A stretch of DNA of 64,000 nt from Microdochium bolleyi. Its lineage: Eukaryota > Ascomycota > Sordariomycetes > Xylariales > Microdochiaceae. Below, piece after piece: positions 41,901-55,200 of this stretch (the stretch's first letter is position 1; the number at the start of each line of letters is the position of its first letter). Under the pieces are notes generated by a model, which worked only from the letters and a program-made list of their open reading frames with translations, searched no databases and was not told where the DNA came from. The DNA lies in NCBI GenBank assembly GCA_001566295.1, contig KQ964245.1, forward strand, positions 191,524-255,523. The letters run 5' to 3'. Both the position numbers and the translations under genes were made by a program.

Positions 41901-44900
41901 GCGCGAACTCTATGCACCGGACTGAATCATCGTCGGTGGCTCTCATTCCCTCTCTGTGCTCTATGTCTCGGAGTTTTCCAGGTCAATAGAACAGGGGGGG
42001 AGGGGGTGAGCAGCGCATCGGTGCCCGTCGTCAACGGTGGTGGGTGGCTCGTGCTGGTAAAGCTGCGCAGAAAGCCGGACTTCCGAACCTCGTCAGTTGG
42101 GACTCCGTCACTGCCTTCCAGTCGCGGCTGTCCTCACTCTTGCCGGGTTTACCCGGTATCTTGCTGGGCGCCCATGTTCGTTGATGTTCACAGGGCTGAC
42201 CATATCACGCTTCTATCCGGCACCGAAGGATTACGAACGAGGACTCTCCAAGTTCCCAGAACACGAGTGGGAGCCCAACCCCGGCAGTCAGGTCAGGCCA
42301 TGTCAGGGTAGTCAGCAGGCTCGTATCAGGCCATGTTTACTCCGCATGCAGAATGTCATCAATAGTCCAGAATACACAGGGTACCCCTCCAGCTTCTCGC
42401 GACTTGTGCTGTGTACCAACAACGGCGACGATGCACTAGGGGAAGATCATGGCACGAAAGGAATGTGTTTGCTACTTTGGGCCAGGTATCCCTGCCTGCT
42501 GCGTCCAGATCGAGAAAACACCCTGTTCCCTGTCCCTGTAGCCGACTGACAGGGCCGGGGTCCCCCGCCTGTCCGAGTACCCGTCAAGTCGACCGTTTCC
42601 CCGATGACACAAGGACCAGGGCCCCTCCACTCTCTGCCCTCCAAGGTCTTGACTGATAGCCATTGTTGCGGGGAACGACTCGGAGAGGAGAGGCGACGAG
42701 AGGAGACAACGGTGAAAAGAAGCAAAGGACAGAGAAGCATCTGCGCTCCACCTTCCTCGCTCCCCTCACCTCCCCGTCGACGACCCTTTACGGGTGTGCG
42801 CACTCTTGCAGACCACTATTTGGGGTTCTGAGCGCCCTGCAGTTTCCCAAAGGAGTATGTAGATAGAGCTTGGGGAGGTTGGGGGTGATGCTGGCATGAC
42901 TAGCGCACGAACTGCGGGTGCTGTGGAACGCTATTCGTGACATGTATCCATTTATTATCGTCCCATCTTCTGTCCTGAAAAGGACCCTCTTTCTCAGTTG
43001 TGTTCACTTGCCGATCGGAGCTCGTAACGGTCATCTCATGGCCTTGAGGGCGCCGATCGTGAAAGTCGAACTTTGGAGCACGCGAGAAGGGGGTTCGCCA
43101 GGAAACCAGTGACCCCTCTCCCAGGAATCAATAGTGCCATGCACCTTGTCCTGTCCCTTCTCTTGTTCTCCATCTTCTGGTCCCAAAAGCCTAGCTTCAG
43201 CGTGGTAGAGAGAAAGTGCAGGAGGATGTTGCAGCAACACTACGGGCAAACCCGTTCCGAGGCGGGCCGTCGTCAGAAGAGCGAGAAGACGCAAGGGCAG
43301 CACCTTCACTGCTTCCCTTCCAGCCAGCGCCAGACACATCTCCCCGCAGAGTCAACATTTGTCTATTGTTCCTGCAACGGTCGCCCACATCTGGCCGGCG
43401 CTTTCCGGCAGGAGGCGGCCAAGACAAAGAGCTGCGAAATATGCAAGCTCTTTGAGGAGACTTGACTTTTGCGCGGACTAAACGTCATGACTAGCGTACT
43501 GAACGCGTTGTCCGTACATAAGTGTACGTCGGTTTAGCGGAGACATCGACCATCCGATGCCTCTAGCCCTGCTTGCGTCGAGACTCCGGAGTTTTGCCCG
43601 GACTGCTAATGTCGAGATATTGGAGCGTGGAGGCCGCATGCCGCATCAGTAAGTGGGATTCATAGCGGAAATCCGGTATGCAAGCAATGTGGGATGCTGC
43701 AGGAGCGGACCTCGCGTATCACATGCCTGGCCGTGAGCTTGCTCGCATAGCGACCCGCTCAGCTCTTGTCAGCCCGGGCGTCTTTGCGGCGGAGAACCTT
43801 CTCAAGCCTCCAGTCAGGGACTTGAGACTTTGAGCTAAGTCTGTGGTGGTTGCGCTCTCCGGGTATGGCGAAACAGAAAACAGCTGTTGTGGCTGTCATC
43901 GATTCCGCGCCCTGCCAGCCGGGATATGCGAGTCACACACAGCCATGCCAGAATTGGCTGAAAACAAGACTCGGCAAGTGGCTTCTCGAGTGCATGATAA
44001 TGTAGATACAACCGCGAACCCGACCTTTGTCTCGGTAGGGCACAGGCGCAGGGACCTGCCAATCAAGCGCGTGCTCTGTTCCCACGCCATGCAGGAACGT
44101 AGATCCAACGCCACCCACAAAGGACTGGGCTTGACTAATCTAGAACACGCTTATGCATGTATCACTTGTTTGAGCTCTTGCTCTACGGCCCTCGACAGAA
44201 CTGGCAGAGGAGCAGAAGGGAGGCGTCCCCGTGCCCTTGGTTCCTGGGGATCGCCGTAGTTCATGCGAGTCTCTGCCGCCCTTCAGGGCACCGCATCTGC
44301 TGGGACAGACCTCCGGGGACACGGCGGAACCCTTATTCTGGGCGACCGGAGGAGCAGGAGGGTGCTTTCCGAGATGCCTTGAGAGGGTAGTGGCAGGGGA
44401 GGGACCACACAAGACAAAAAAGAGACTGAGCTAGCCAGTCTCTGCCAGCGTGATAGCGGTTCGGAAACCCCAGCTTCGGTGCTGGTCCCTTATTGCCGAT
44501 AGTCCCATCCATTGTTCAGTTTTGCCGACAGAGGGGGGTGTACATGACACTTTCGAGATGTGGATGAGAGTGCCCTATTGCGAAACTCTAATCTAGACGA
44601 CCGAAGAACAACCAGAATCTACAGAACGGCATGGGAATATCCAGGTGGACATCAACATCATCAGATCAGGCCACATGGACGTCCTGAAATGAGGAATGGG
44701 GCAGGCAGCTGGGTGATGCGGGGCGACGGTGGTGTTGGCGATGATAGTGTGCCGTGTGGTGGCGGTAGTGGTTCCAATGTAGTTGCGCGGGTGGGCTTAC
44801 GGTGTCGGAAAACGCAGCCGGCGGCGAATGGCGAGACTTGAGAGAGGAAGGCGGCCCAGGCAATGAAGTCGAAGTTTGTGGTGGTGAAGGCATGAGGCTG

Positions 44901-46060
44901 AAGCGTGTCAGGAATGTGCGGCCGCGGCGTAGCATCGCTGCCCAGGCAGACGTTACCATAGGCCAAGGACCCCTCCAGAAACGAGGACGAGGGGATCGGC
45001 CACAGGAAGCCCGGGCCACAAGCCTAGTCGTGTCTTAGAGGGCGACTGCGCGGGATTGGTGGGATGGGCTGGGCTCGACGGTGCCTGTGTGGGTGTCTCG
45101 GCCGTGGGGTGCTTCATGCTTGGCACACTTTGAGTCGGCAAAGCCGTTGCTCGTGTGCCTCACAGACTCGTCCACCGTGGTCCTGTCCTGCTTTGACCAG
45201 AGTCCCTCGGCTGCGTTTCGCACAGCGCCGGGCGTGCAGGACGGTGCGGGCTGAACCGCAGCTAGGACAGGCGGGAAGGTTCCCGTGGTGTCAATCAGTA
45301 ACAAGGGCGAGGGGGAGAGCGTCTCGAGGTTCCTAAGCTCTGTTGTCCCGCGCCGCTCCGAAACAACATGGGACAAGGTGGAAAGCCAGCTGTGCCGGAT
45401 CCGGATATGCGCAGCTGCGCTTGGCCAAGGCAAGATTGAGTTTTAGGGGACTTGACGATAGCCGAGTCGGCAGGAGCGAGTGGCCGAGCCAGTGATGTCG
45501 TGACTGATGGGCCGGGTGGCTTCTCCTGCTGTCTTGTCGCACGCCCATGCATGCAATCCAAGACATCCACCATCAGCGGCGAGCAGGGGCCGGCCGGCAG
45601 GCCCAGAGCTGTCATTGGGAAAGAGGGCCGGGACGAGGCAATCACAGACAGCCAAGGTGCTGCTGCGGCGAGGACAATGGGCAATCATGCCATCTTGGAC
45701 TCCGCCCCTGGGAGGAACTTTACCACCCACAGCCAGGGGGGCACGTAACAATAGCGCCAGCCAGCGCTCTCCACAACGAACTAATGGGTAAAGATGGAGC
45801 AGTGCGAGCCCTCGGCCAGAAGTCTACCACTTTCTTGCTTATTCTTGCATGACCTTTCCGGCGATTTGGCCGTACTCTCGTAACCCACTAGCCGCTGGCT
45901 TCCTTGTCAGCTGCGTCGTTGTTCCGTACCAGCACTCGCACTTTGACTTTCATAGACCTGGCGAACCATCATTGCTTTGCCCGGATCATTCCTATCTCTT
46001 GTGGGGTGCTTCCTCCCCATCTGTCACAGTCCTGAACTATGGGGATCCCCCCTCTTTCAC

Positions 46061-46078
46061 GAGAGAGAGAGAGAGAGA
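46061..46078. repeat. (GA)9 microsatellite
   Basis: Nine GA units followed after 10 bp by further GAGAGA-type sequence (46090-46097). It lies in the desert, with no gene nearby. Confidence 0.9.
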
Positions 46079-46105
46079 AGATCATCACTCGAGAGAGATC
46101 GCCCC

Positions 46106-46122
46106 TTAGCCCCGGGGGCTAA
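46106..46122. repeat. 17-bp palindrome TTAGCCCC-G-GGGGCTAA
   Basis: Perfect 8-bp arms around one base, just after the GA repeat. It could form a hairpin in RNA or serve as a dimeric protein site; no function is known. Confidence 0.6.
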
Positions 46123-46402
46123 AATAGCGTGACCTCACTACGGCCCCAGTCCCGAACAGACATATATGCATGTCGCACACACTCTGTGTCAAACTGGTCC
46201 CACTTTTCTCTCTTGTCAAAGTCTCAGTTGCGGGGCGTTAGCTGGTCTCAAGTGTCAGCCAAGTCTCTTCCGACAAGAGAAATCCCATGCAGACATTTCG
46301 TTCCTTGGGGAACGGGACTTGGTATTGCTGCCAGTGCTGTGTGTGGTACATGTCATGCATGTCTGGGGTCGATTAGACTTTCGGTCTCGTCCTGCCGCTC
46401 AA

Positions 46403-46422
46403 GTACCTACCTAGGTAGGTAC
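46403..46422. repeat. 20-bp perfect palindrome with TACCTACC/GGTAGGTA arms
   Basis: Fully self-complementary with a CTAG centre. The ACCTACCTAGGTAGGT type of sequence is, from memory, frequent in intergenic DNA of several Sordariomycetes, so this may be one copy of a dispersed family. Confidence 0.7.
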
Positions 46423-48112
46423 GCACTGATCTGGTCTGCAGATGCGAACTATCTTCTCCAGGGCTGCGTGCACGTACCAGAGCGAGCCGGGAGTCCAGTC
46501 TTTCAATATTCCCCACCCCATCAGGCCTCTGCGGACGAAATTCCGCTGCAGGTGGACTGCCTGCCTGGTCTTGTCTCCAACTGAGCTCCGTCCCAGAACA
46601 GTAAACACATCTCGCTGGGTAGCCTCTCCCTGGTTATCACGTCACCATCCCCAGCAGCCGGCTCCCAACCGTCCCGTCTGCTATGCATGTCAGTCTCCCC
46701 CACAAATGTCCGTGCTGTGCGCTGTGCTGCGTGTTTGCCCTTGCGGGTGTATCCACGGGTCCGCTCTCAAGGCCAGGTACCCGTCCGTCCGTTCACCTTG
46801 CATACCTACCTGCTCTTGGGAAGTGCATGGTAGTAGTTGTAGTCAGTTGCTGGGGCGTGCGGAAACCGGGACCTGCAGCTTGCTCTCCCCGTTGTGCTGC
46901 TTCAGCAAGCAACCCAGCGTAGACAGCAAGTACCCTCCCTGGTGGGCAGAGCACACCCGCACGGAGGCCCTTGCTGTTTCGTCGTCCAGGGACGCTTAGC
47001 TCAGCCTAGCTGATCAGGCCTGGGCTCGTCGTCTGTCCTGTCTTGACGTTTCGCCCCCCCTTGCCCCAATCTGGGATGCACTGGAATGCAGCAAGGCGCG
47101 CGCCCGCGCGCAAGGTCTCTACATTCTTCGCGGCCGGCCCACGCCCGCAGCTATATGACGTGTATCGTGTTGGATTGTGCTGGTTTTGCCACTTCAAACA
47201 CATCAAACAGATCTGCAAGTTTGGACTCTGGAACGTGAAATGACCGCGTCCTGTCCCACGACAAAAACATGTAAACGCGTGAAGATGCTGCGCCATGATG
47301 ATCGCATGATGCGTCAAACACATTGTCCGGGCGTATTCGCGTAAGTAATGAACTAGAGCGGCAGCATTTCGTTAGTTACACTCCAAACTAGGAAAGCCCG
47401 TCTGAGGCTGCCACTGTGGAGGCATTCAAGGTCGAGGAGGTCGGGCTCTCAGTTGCAACGGAGTTCCCCCCGTAGGCCAGAAAGCAAGCCAGTATAGTGG
47501 GCGACGTAGGTTTGTTGCGGCATGGCAGTGCGGGAGGACAGAGACTCGGGCGGGTCTAGACTGCCTGTCCAAGTGAGCGGGAGTGGAAGCTTTAAAGTAC
47601 GCCTCGGCCTTGGCCGAGCGGCGCTCCACGCCGCCGCACCGGCTGGCTGCCGCAACACTCGATGATGGCGAGAGTGCCGGCTTGGTACGCTTAATTCACA
47701 ATGTGACATTTCTTTCAGCTTTGTTTTTGGAAAATGTTTGTGTGTTCGCACGGAAGTTACTATCGAGATATCATCATGTAAGAAAGATAGCAAAACGCCT
47801 GTCAACGCCTGAAGTTGCAAAGCCCAACCGAGATACACCGGAACCATAGTTCAGCCGCCCAAATATACAATATAAAACGACCAATGCAAATTTTTGTTGT
47901 TTCCCATAACCAGCGGAAAAGATAACAAAGCCACCCGTGCCAAGCAAGATGTGAACGATGAACAGCAAGAGACAAGGGGGAGTGGCATGTTGGTGCGTCA
48001 CCCCACGAGCGCTGATTTTGTCTGCTTCCGCCAGTCCTCAAGGCATGTTCACAAGTATCGTGATAGTCATACAGTCCAGCCGTGTTGATTGATGGAGAAA
48101 GGGGGGTGAACG

Positions 48113-49229
48113 TCACTCATCGATCTCGATGCCGTGGCTGTTGACCTTCTTCTTCTTGAGGAAATTCCGGTGCTTGGTGTTTCGCATCTCCTCATCGTAC
48201 AGCGCCAGAGCGCGGGGGTCGTATCGCGTCCGCGAGATGGTGCGGTCCTTCTTGGTGTGGAGGAGGAGATGTGACCGGTAGTTGTCTCTCCGGTTGAATG
48301 TTTTTGAGCAGAAAGGGCACGAGAAAATGACACCGTCAAGCTTGTGCTTACTGTGAGATATAGAGAGTCAGTAAAGTGCATTCGTACAAGGTATTCTTCG
48401 AGAATGGGGTAATAAAGACTTACGTCTCCTTGTGCCTCTTGAGGTGCTCTTGCCTCTTGAAGGGCCTCCGGTTTGCACACTCTGGGAAATCACACCGGTA
48501 CATGCCCTGGGGTATCCGGGTGAAGTCCATCATCCTGTCCCGCTTGCTAAGTTTGCCCTGCTGCACGCGGTGCAGAGCTGAAGTCTTCAGCTGGACATCC
48601 TCGAGGTGGATACGCCTCTTCGCCTGGTGGTGGTGATGGCTGAGGTGGTGGTGGTGCGGCGTCATGGGACCGACTGGAGAAGGGAGACCGCCATAGAAAG
48701 ATGCAGGGCTTTCGCTGTGGCAGCTCGTCCAGGCAGAGGCATCGTGGCATGCTAGGACATCCAGCGAGAAGGAAGAGTTCTGAGCAAAGGGTGTCGTGTT
48801 GTACGGCTCAGCGTAGGCAAACTGGCCAAGAATGTGAGTGTTGGTGGAGTCCATCGTGGGAATGTGGTGGTACATCTGAGGATAGTCGAATTCCATGCTG
48901 TGTGTGGTCTGGAGGCTTGGTTTCCGGCTTGGAGAGGAAGAGATGGGGTCGTACTCGAGGAGTTCGGGGAAGCTGTTCTTGATGTCTTGGGGAAAGTAGC
49001 CGGAGAGGGCTGATGCTGGCGGCGTCAGGTCAAAGGCACCGGGTCCTGAGCATGGGAGGTTGTCGTAATCGAAGGTCCTGATCCGGTGTGCTGGAGTTGA
49101 ACGACCTGATGTTGGCGTATACACCTCGCAGGATGAGCTTGCCGCAGAGAAGCTGCTGGCTGAGGAAGGACAGGACAAGGATTGGTCCTCAAAGTAGCAG
49201 CCATCCTCGAAGCTCATTCGGGAGTCCAT
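48113..49229 (-). CDS. C2H2 zinc-finger transcription factor
   Basis: Exons 48424-49229 and 48113-48350 give 347 residues; the intron (GTAAGT..CACAG) falls between the zinc fingers, joining ..RHKET-KHKLD... The first 200 residues are Ser/Pro/Tyr-rich and low in charge, with a His-rich run (HHHHLSHHHH) near 215. Finger 1 starts YRCDFPEC and ends HLKRH; finger 2 is regular (C-x2-C-x12-H-x3-H, from FSCPFC to HLLLH). A basic tail with three to four Lys (FLKKKK) follows. The architecture (two C-terminal fingers after a low-complexity region) recalls fungal developmental regulators of the BrlA/FlbC kind, but I cannot assign orthology. It is the only gene supported in 25 kb. Confidence 0.9.
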
Positions 49230-52200
49230 GGTTACACGTTGAGGCAAGGTGGAAGTCGTGTTAGGGAACGGGCCAGTAGTCCTTGAGGAAACGAGGGCTG
49301 TTGCTGATCTGAGTAGGGAACGAATGTTTGATGATGTTTCCTTGGTGAGGGGAGAGGGAAAGGAATGAGGGGATGGCCGAAAGATATACAAGTGAAGCCC
49401 GTAGGTTCAATATTGCTTTGAGACTTATTGGATAGCGTATCCCTTTACGAGTGTTTGAGACTGCATGGGAAGCACTCTAGATAGGAAAGCCGATCCAATA
49501 TAGGCACAAGTCAAGGTCGGAAAGCTATGGGGCCCGAGAGCCTCTGGCAGGAATGTACCTAGTGACGCGTAGCTTTCACAGTGGGCACCGGGCAGCGCGA
49601 GGTCTCGTCCGAGGAGGAGTGACTGGAAGAGGCCGGTACCCTGGCGAGCCTGGGGACAGTCCACCCTGGAACCATTGTCTTCAAGCCATGATCCTAGTGC
49701 ACTTTGATGGTAGGTGAGTGCCCACACCCCCATCACGACTTCGCGTCCACTTCTCAATCAGTGCTGTCTCACAGAGACCCACGAACCACCCGTTGGCTTG
49801 AGTTGGCAGCTCTCGTCCGATCTGGTTACGATTGGTCGGTGCCCGTAGCAAACTTGAGCTGCTCAGCAAGGTCAAGCTGGCTTCGAGCGTTGACAGCTCC
49901 CGGGGTGAACCAGGCAAGCTCTTGATGGACCCTGGCCGTTGCGGGTTTACAACCAACGATGACAGGCTGTGCGCTGCGGGTACCGTTGTGAGAGGCGCCG
50001 GACCTGCAAGACTTGCAGTCGTTATTTTCGGGCTCTAGCAAGCTGGGTGAGCCCCCGATCTGGGTTCGCAGCGAGACTCTGGCTGTTGCTGGGCAGCCTG
50101 TCTGAAAGGGTGTAGCAAGCAGTCCGAACTAGGCAGTGTGCATTAGCTCCCAGCCAAACTGGTCGGGGGCTTGCAATAAGCAAGCAGTCGTGCATGAGTC
50201 CATCACCATCCACAGGTACGTACCCTTGGTGGTGGTCTTGGCGCGGCTCTTCAAGACAGGCCTTGAGAAATACTGGGGCAGTTGGCGTCGCCACCAGGCG
50301 AGGAGTTCCGAGGAGGTCGCGTCCAAGGAGTATGGAATGAAGCTTCAGGAATGAAGCTCCTAGTTTTTAAGCTAGAACGCGTCTCCAGCAAGACAATGAA
50401 GGAGAGGCCGTGGTGACGCGAACCGAACACTAATGGTAAATGGCTTCCTTGACAGGATCCCCGAAAACTCTGCGTGGGAGGAAGTTCAAGCACTGCTTTG
50501 TCTCCAAACTTGTCGTTCTGGACAGTGCTCTAGTCGATATGGTCAGAAGCTGTGGCCCAGAGCTCAACTGCCAACCGTTGAGAGCGCCATGGGTTGGGTG
50601 CCATTCACCTCATAGAGGGGCGTCCACTGCACCGACCGCGGGCATAATGTGCAAGGCAACGCGACGAACTGCGCTTGAGACATGATTGAGGAGGATCTCA
50701 CTGGTCCAGAGCCATGAATGTGCCCAGAGGGCTTTGTGGGAGGGCTGACATGCCGGAACCCATCTGCCGAAGCCATATCGACGGCGAGGCACCCATCGTC
50801 GCCCACTGATGGCCCCATCCCCCCCTGCCCGACATGGGGATGACTAAACATGGGACGGCCTCCACGCCGCGCGGAATCTTGCATTGCATGTCGCCTGCTA
50901 GGCCGCTGCCGAACGTTCTGGCGCCAACGACGATGGCAAGCCGCTGGCCGTCATGCATGACATGACCTAGAGTATGCCGCGGGCAGAGTGTCCCTTCTGG
51001 CTGATGCCATCGCAAGCCGGCGAGAGCGAGGGCCCAGGCTGGGCCGGGTCGTGCTGCAGGTACGAGACCCCATCCCAGCAGGGAGGGCCAGTCGTGTGTA
51101 TCATCGCAGCGATGCTTCCCTGTGGCTGCTGACAGGGCAGGGTGGTTGCAGGCCTGGCGTCTGCCCGAGTCCATCATCGCTTGGGGAGACTGGAGGCGAG
51201 ACAGGCAGTTGCGGGGCGAGTCGAGGGCGCTGCAGGCACTACCGGCAAAGGGCAGCAATATCGAACGAGGGGAGACGGCGGAGGCGACTTGCTGCCGAAA
51301 GAGGGCAAAGGCAGGGGAGGGGCTTGTCGAGGGCGCGGGACCTAACGTTAGTTGGACGTGGCCGTCGCCGTGGGCGCCCGGGCGGAGCGAGGAGGGATGG
51401 GGATTCTGCGCGGGCAGGACCTGCGGGCAGAATGCCATGTCGAGGGCGATGCCAAAGCTGAAGGGAGAGCGCCCCCCTCCCCTCCCTGCCCCATGCCCAG
51501 GCAGTTCGGGGCAGGTGCATTAGTGGGCCGCCGCTGCGGAGACGGCTCCGGGCCTCAGGTACCACCTGGGAATGGCCTCCTCTCGCATCGACTTGACACC
51601 ATCGTGACTGCCCGTCGCCCGTCGCCCGCCCAACGTTCCAGACTGGGACCTCGCCGCCGCTGCGGAGCCCTGGTGGGCTTTTCATCACTGACCTCATGCA
51701 GAGCATCACGATCGCATCGTCACGCCTCTGGCTGCTCGAGCCACAGATTCACTTCTTCGCCTTCCGAGGGCGCTTCCGACCTCCAACTTGCCGTTCCAGC
51801 TAGCCGTCACCAGAGAGCCAGCACGAAGCCAGCACGCCCAGCAGCGAAATACCCTCGGGGATCATCAGCAGAGGCCTGCAGTGGAGCCTACAATGCCCCA
51901 GGATCATTGGCAATCAGCCCCAACGGGAACCTAAGCGTCTCCCATCGTCCAAGCCGGCGAGGATGGATCCTGGTGGGACACCCAGCCTTGCACAGTCATC
52001 GGACACCGGAGGGGAGATATGTGGTAAAACCCGACACCGGGTCATTTACGCCCTCAGCATGGTCCACTCGACGAGGACAAGTCGTGCGTACACCTACCTT
52101 GCTGAGACTGCAGGAGAAAGGCTCAATGAGCGCCTTCGTCCCAAAATGGACGTTGCATCGTGGGATTATGGCCCGCCGCCAGCCCCGGGGCCGGGAACCC

Positions 52201-55200
52201 CATCCATGCCGGCTGGCACCTTGACCCTGGCGCCGATCGCCCTCCCGCTACACCGAGACAATGCCCACTGGAGGGGACCAGAAGTATAGCCGCAGGAGGG
52301 AATCTTCCCGCTTCAAGAGCGGGGTCGGTGGACCAGCCGGCCGCACCGAAACAGCAGCAACAGCCGGGCGACCACCGAGCGCGACGACGACGACGACGAC
52401 GGCGCAAAGACGAGGCAGCAAAGGAACAAGGAGAAGAAGCCCGGCTCCACCCCCGCCCTTGTTGCAGCAACCACCAGCACCGATATCTGAGATTCCTACA
52501 GGGGCCCTCTTTTGTCGACTCACTTTTGGAGCCGGGGTCCCACCTTCGCACCGCGCCGGCTCACATAGGCAAGGACGAAAGACACCAGTAGCGAGACCTG
52601 GCGATCCAAGGCCTGGGCTGCTCGAGCCTGCCTCGCCTGCTTCAGTGCCCCTCCCTGCCTCCCTCGCCCGCCCAGTTCTTAAGCATGCGGTCGCCCTGCT
52701 TAGCCCGGTGTTCGACATCGAGATCTCGATCTTGCCTCTACTATGCGGTATCCTCCGTGGCCAAGCTCGCTTGAGCTCCCATCGCGTGGCATCTCCGTCC
52801 CTGCAGCCCGCCAAAGTCCCTGCAAGATCCCTTGGTTCTTGGGACCTACAGGTCCCCTTGTCTGATCGAGCACTGAGCACACACTCCCAAACAGGGTCCC
52901 CTGCAACACTGCGCGACCCTTACTCGCACTTCGACTCGTCCCTCGGCATTCCAGAACGACCACGACCAGCCCGCTCCAAGCTCCTACGCCTTTCCCGCCA
53001 ACTGCCAGACTCAGGACGACCCGTGGAGCTTCAGGGAATCACAGTTGGAAAGCCACCACTTCCCAACAACCAAGCTCCTGTCGCTCCTGCTGCATCTCAT
53101 CTTCAATGATGAGCAGGACTTGATCAATGTCGATAAGTGAACGGCAAGTAAGCAGCCTTGTCCCTCCATGACACGTTGCGCCGTCATCACACTGTTGGTC
53201 TGCCTCAAATGTGTAGTTCCTCTCAAGTGGTGCACAGCCAGTCTCTTTCATCGCAACGCCTCAAGGCTACGAACGCCTTAGCTCCTTGTAGACCCGAAGA
53301 GCACTCCAAAATATGTCGGGGCCGCTGTCGGCACCCAGGTCAGACAGCGTGGTAAGTCATCCCTCAGCCAGGTCCAAAGTGGGATGGCAGCGAACCAGAT
53401 TGTACCCAAAAATGGTGGTTGCCAAGGGATCTCCTCCAGGGTCGGGTGCGCTCTTTACAGGCCTAGGATAACCCCTGGTCTCCTTGCAACCCTTTCGAGC
53501 TACTGCGGCCCGACCGAGCCCTTTCGAGTCGTCCCAAACTCTGTCAGCAGCCTGTGGGTGCGGGGTGCGTAAAGTGCTTGCAGTGCATCTGGAGACTCGG
53601 CACTCATGGTGCGCCTCTGTCGCACCCTAAGACTGACACGATGCTCGTCCTTGCGTCGTGCCTCGAAAGGTAGAGACACCCGAGCCATCGAGCGAGACAA
53701 TGACTATCCAAAGACCCCTCCGACCTGCGACATGGACCAGATCGACCGTTCTGTACCTGACTATCATCTCCAAAGGGGGTGTGGGGCTGGTTCGTTGCAG
53801 ACCAAACCATGTCTACTAATGCTGACGCTCATGTCCATGGTCGTATCCCTACAGGACTGGAGTGGGCAAGTCCTGGGGCGACAAGCTACCTATCCAATGC
53901 GAACACATCTAACCATGGATGACTCCCAGAGAAACGACGAACTGGTCAGTACAGACTATCCGCATTCCCCTGGCCTGCCTGAAAACACTTGATGGTGATC
54001 AGAATCATTGTTCGTAAGTTATCAGTCAACAGCAGACTCGTTTCCGGATGGCCCCGCACTCAGTCTGCCCTGTCAAGCCTGTCGCATACACCAGTCCTAA
54101 TTAGCTGCACATGTAGTGCGCTCAGCATACTCCTTGCAAGCGCGATCTTTGACTTGGTCAGCGCATTCTCCCAAGAGTCTGTGACAGGACTCAATTTATC
54201 GCGCAACAGCTTGTGCTGCTCTGCAAGAAAGCCACTACACTTTGGCATTTCTAGTTAACAAGACTTGGTTTCGTTCTCGGCCACAATCATGACTGCTTGA
54301 CCAACCAGCTGGGCGAAGTCGTGGCTCACGCCCAGATGCGGGTGCGCAAGTCAACGTCAAAGCACACAATGAGAGGTAAGCCTCTGAATGGATTTTGTCA
54401 GTCAGAGCTAATGAACTCTCGATAGTATATTCCGTTCCGTCCGCGTACCCACAGAGCGGCGGGCTGACGAACTACCTTAATTTTACCTACTCCCGACGAT
54501 TCCGCTGCGGCACTACAGCCACATGGCAAGGCATGGTAATGCGACTCGATTTAGGGGACCAACATCCCTGTACTACCGACGTAAACAGCAAATGATTCAT
54601 TGAGCCACCTGCAGCTTCGTTTCAATATATCCAAAAGCAGTCAGTGCATCGAGATGATGCAGACACGGCCAGCCGCTCGACCGTTGCATGCCATAGCTGG
54701 TGGAGTCGATCGAAAGGGCCAGGTTGTCATCCTTGTTCAATCATCCGGCGGCGGCTGCACTATTTGAAATTTCTTCGCCAGGATCCTGGCCGTGGTCCGA
54801 CCTGCCAGATGTGACAGCCCGAATCATAATCCTGGAGGAGATCCGACAGCTTGGGTCACGCCAGCATAGCTTGAGGCGGCCGCCTCCCGTGCTGCTGTCG
54901 CTAACTCGATCCTGTTAGCTTCCGACACAAAAGTGCGAAGCCCCACATTGGCAACGAGAATCAGACCACAATCCACCTAAATCAGAAGGCAATCAACCGC
55001 TTTGCATCTCTCTGGCGCTCAATCCTCGTCCGAGTATGTGGCTGTAGTTTGCAAGACTCGGCCGAGTGCCGTTATGCTGGCAAGCCCATGCACGAGCAGG
55101 TGCAGTGCCTGGTCTAGAGACAGACCTCTCGAAGACAAGTGAGGCAAGCTCTAGCGTGAAAGCTCACGGCTAACCTAGAGTTGGGAACAAGACCTTGTCC

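Larger units (their letters stand above)
38942..48112. other. 9.2-kb gene desert on the 3' side of the C2H2 gene
   Basis: No open frame here has a recognisable domain, good length or a splice-linked partner. Base composition is near that of the genome, without the strong A/T bias of RIP-mutated repeats; only about 39.4-40.2 kb is A/T-richer. Small elements seen are a G-rich stretch at 41992-42006, a GA repeat at 46061-46078, a 17-bp palindrome at 46106-46122 and a 20-bp palindrome at 46403-46422. Non-coding RNA genes cannot be excluded. Confidence 0.5.

Noticed and set aside
52261..53109. 282-residue plus-strand frame, with a 210-residue minus-strand counterpart
   Set aside because: Rich in Pro, Arg and Ser with no domain, and open on both strands, which points to G/C-rich composition rather than coding.
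54060..54248. Helical-looking minus-strand peptide (LAEQHKLLRDKLSPV..)
   Set aside because: Only about 60 residues, without start context or neighbouring exons, and no family could be named.
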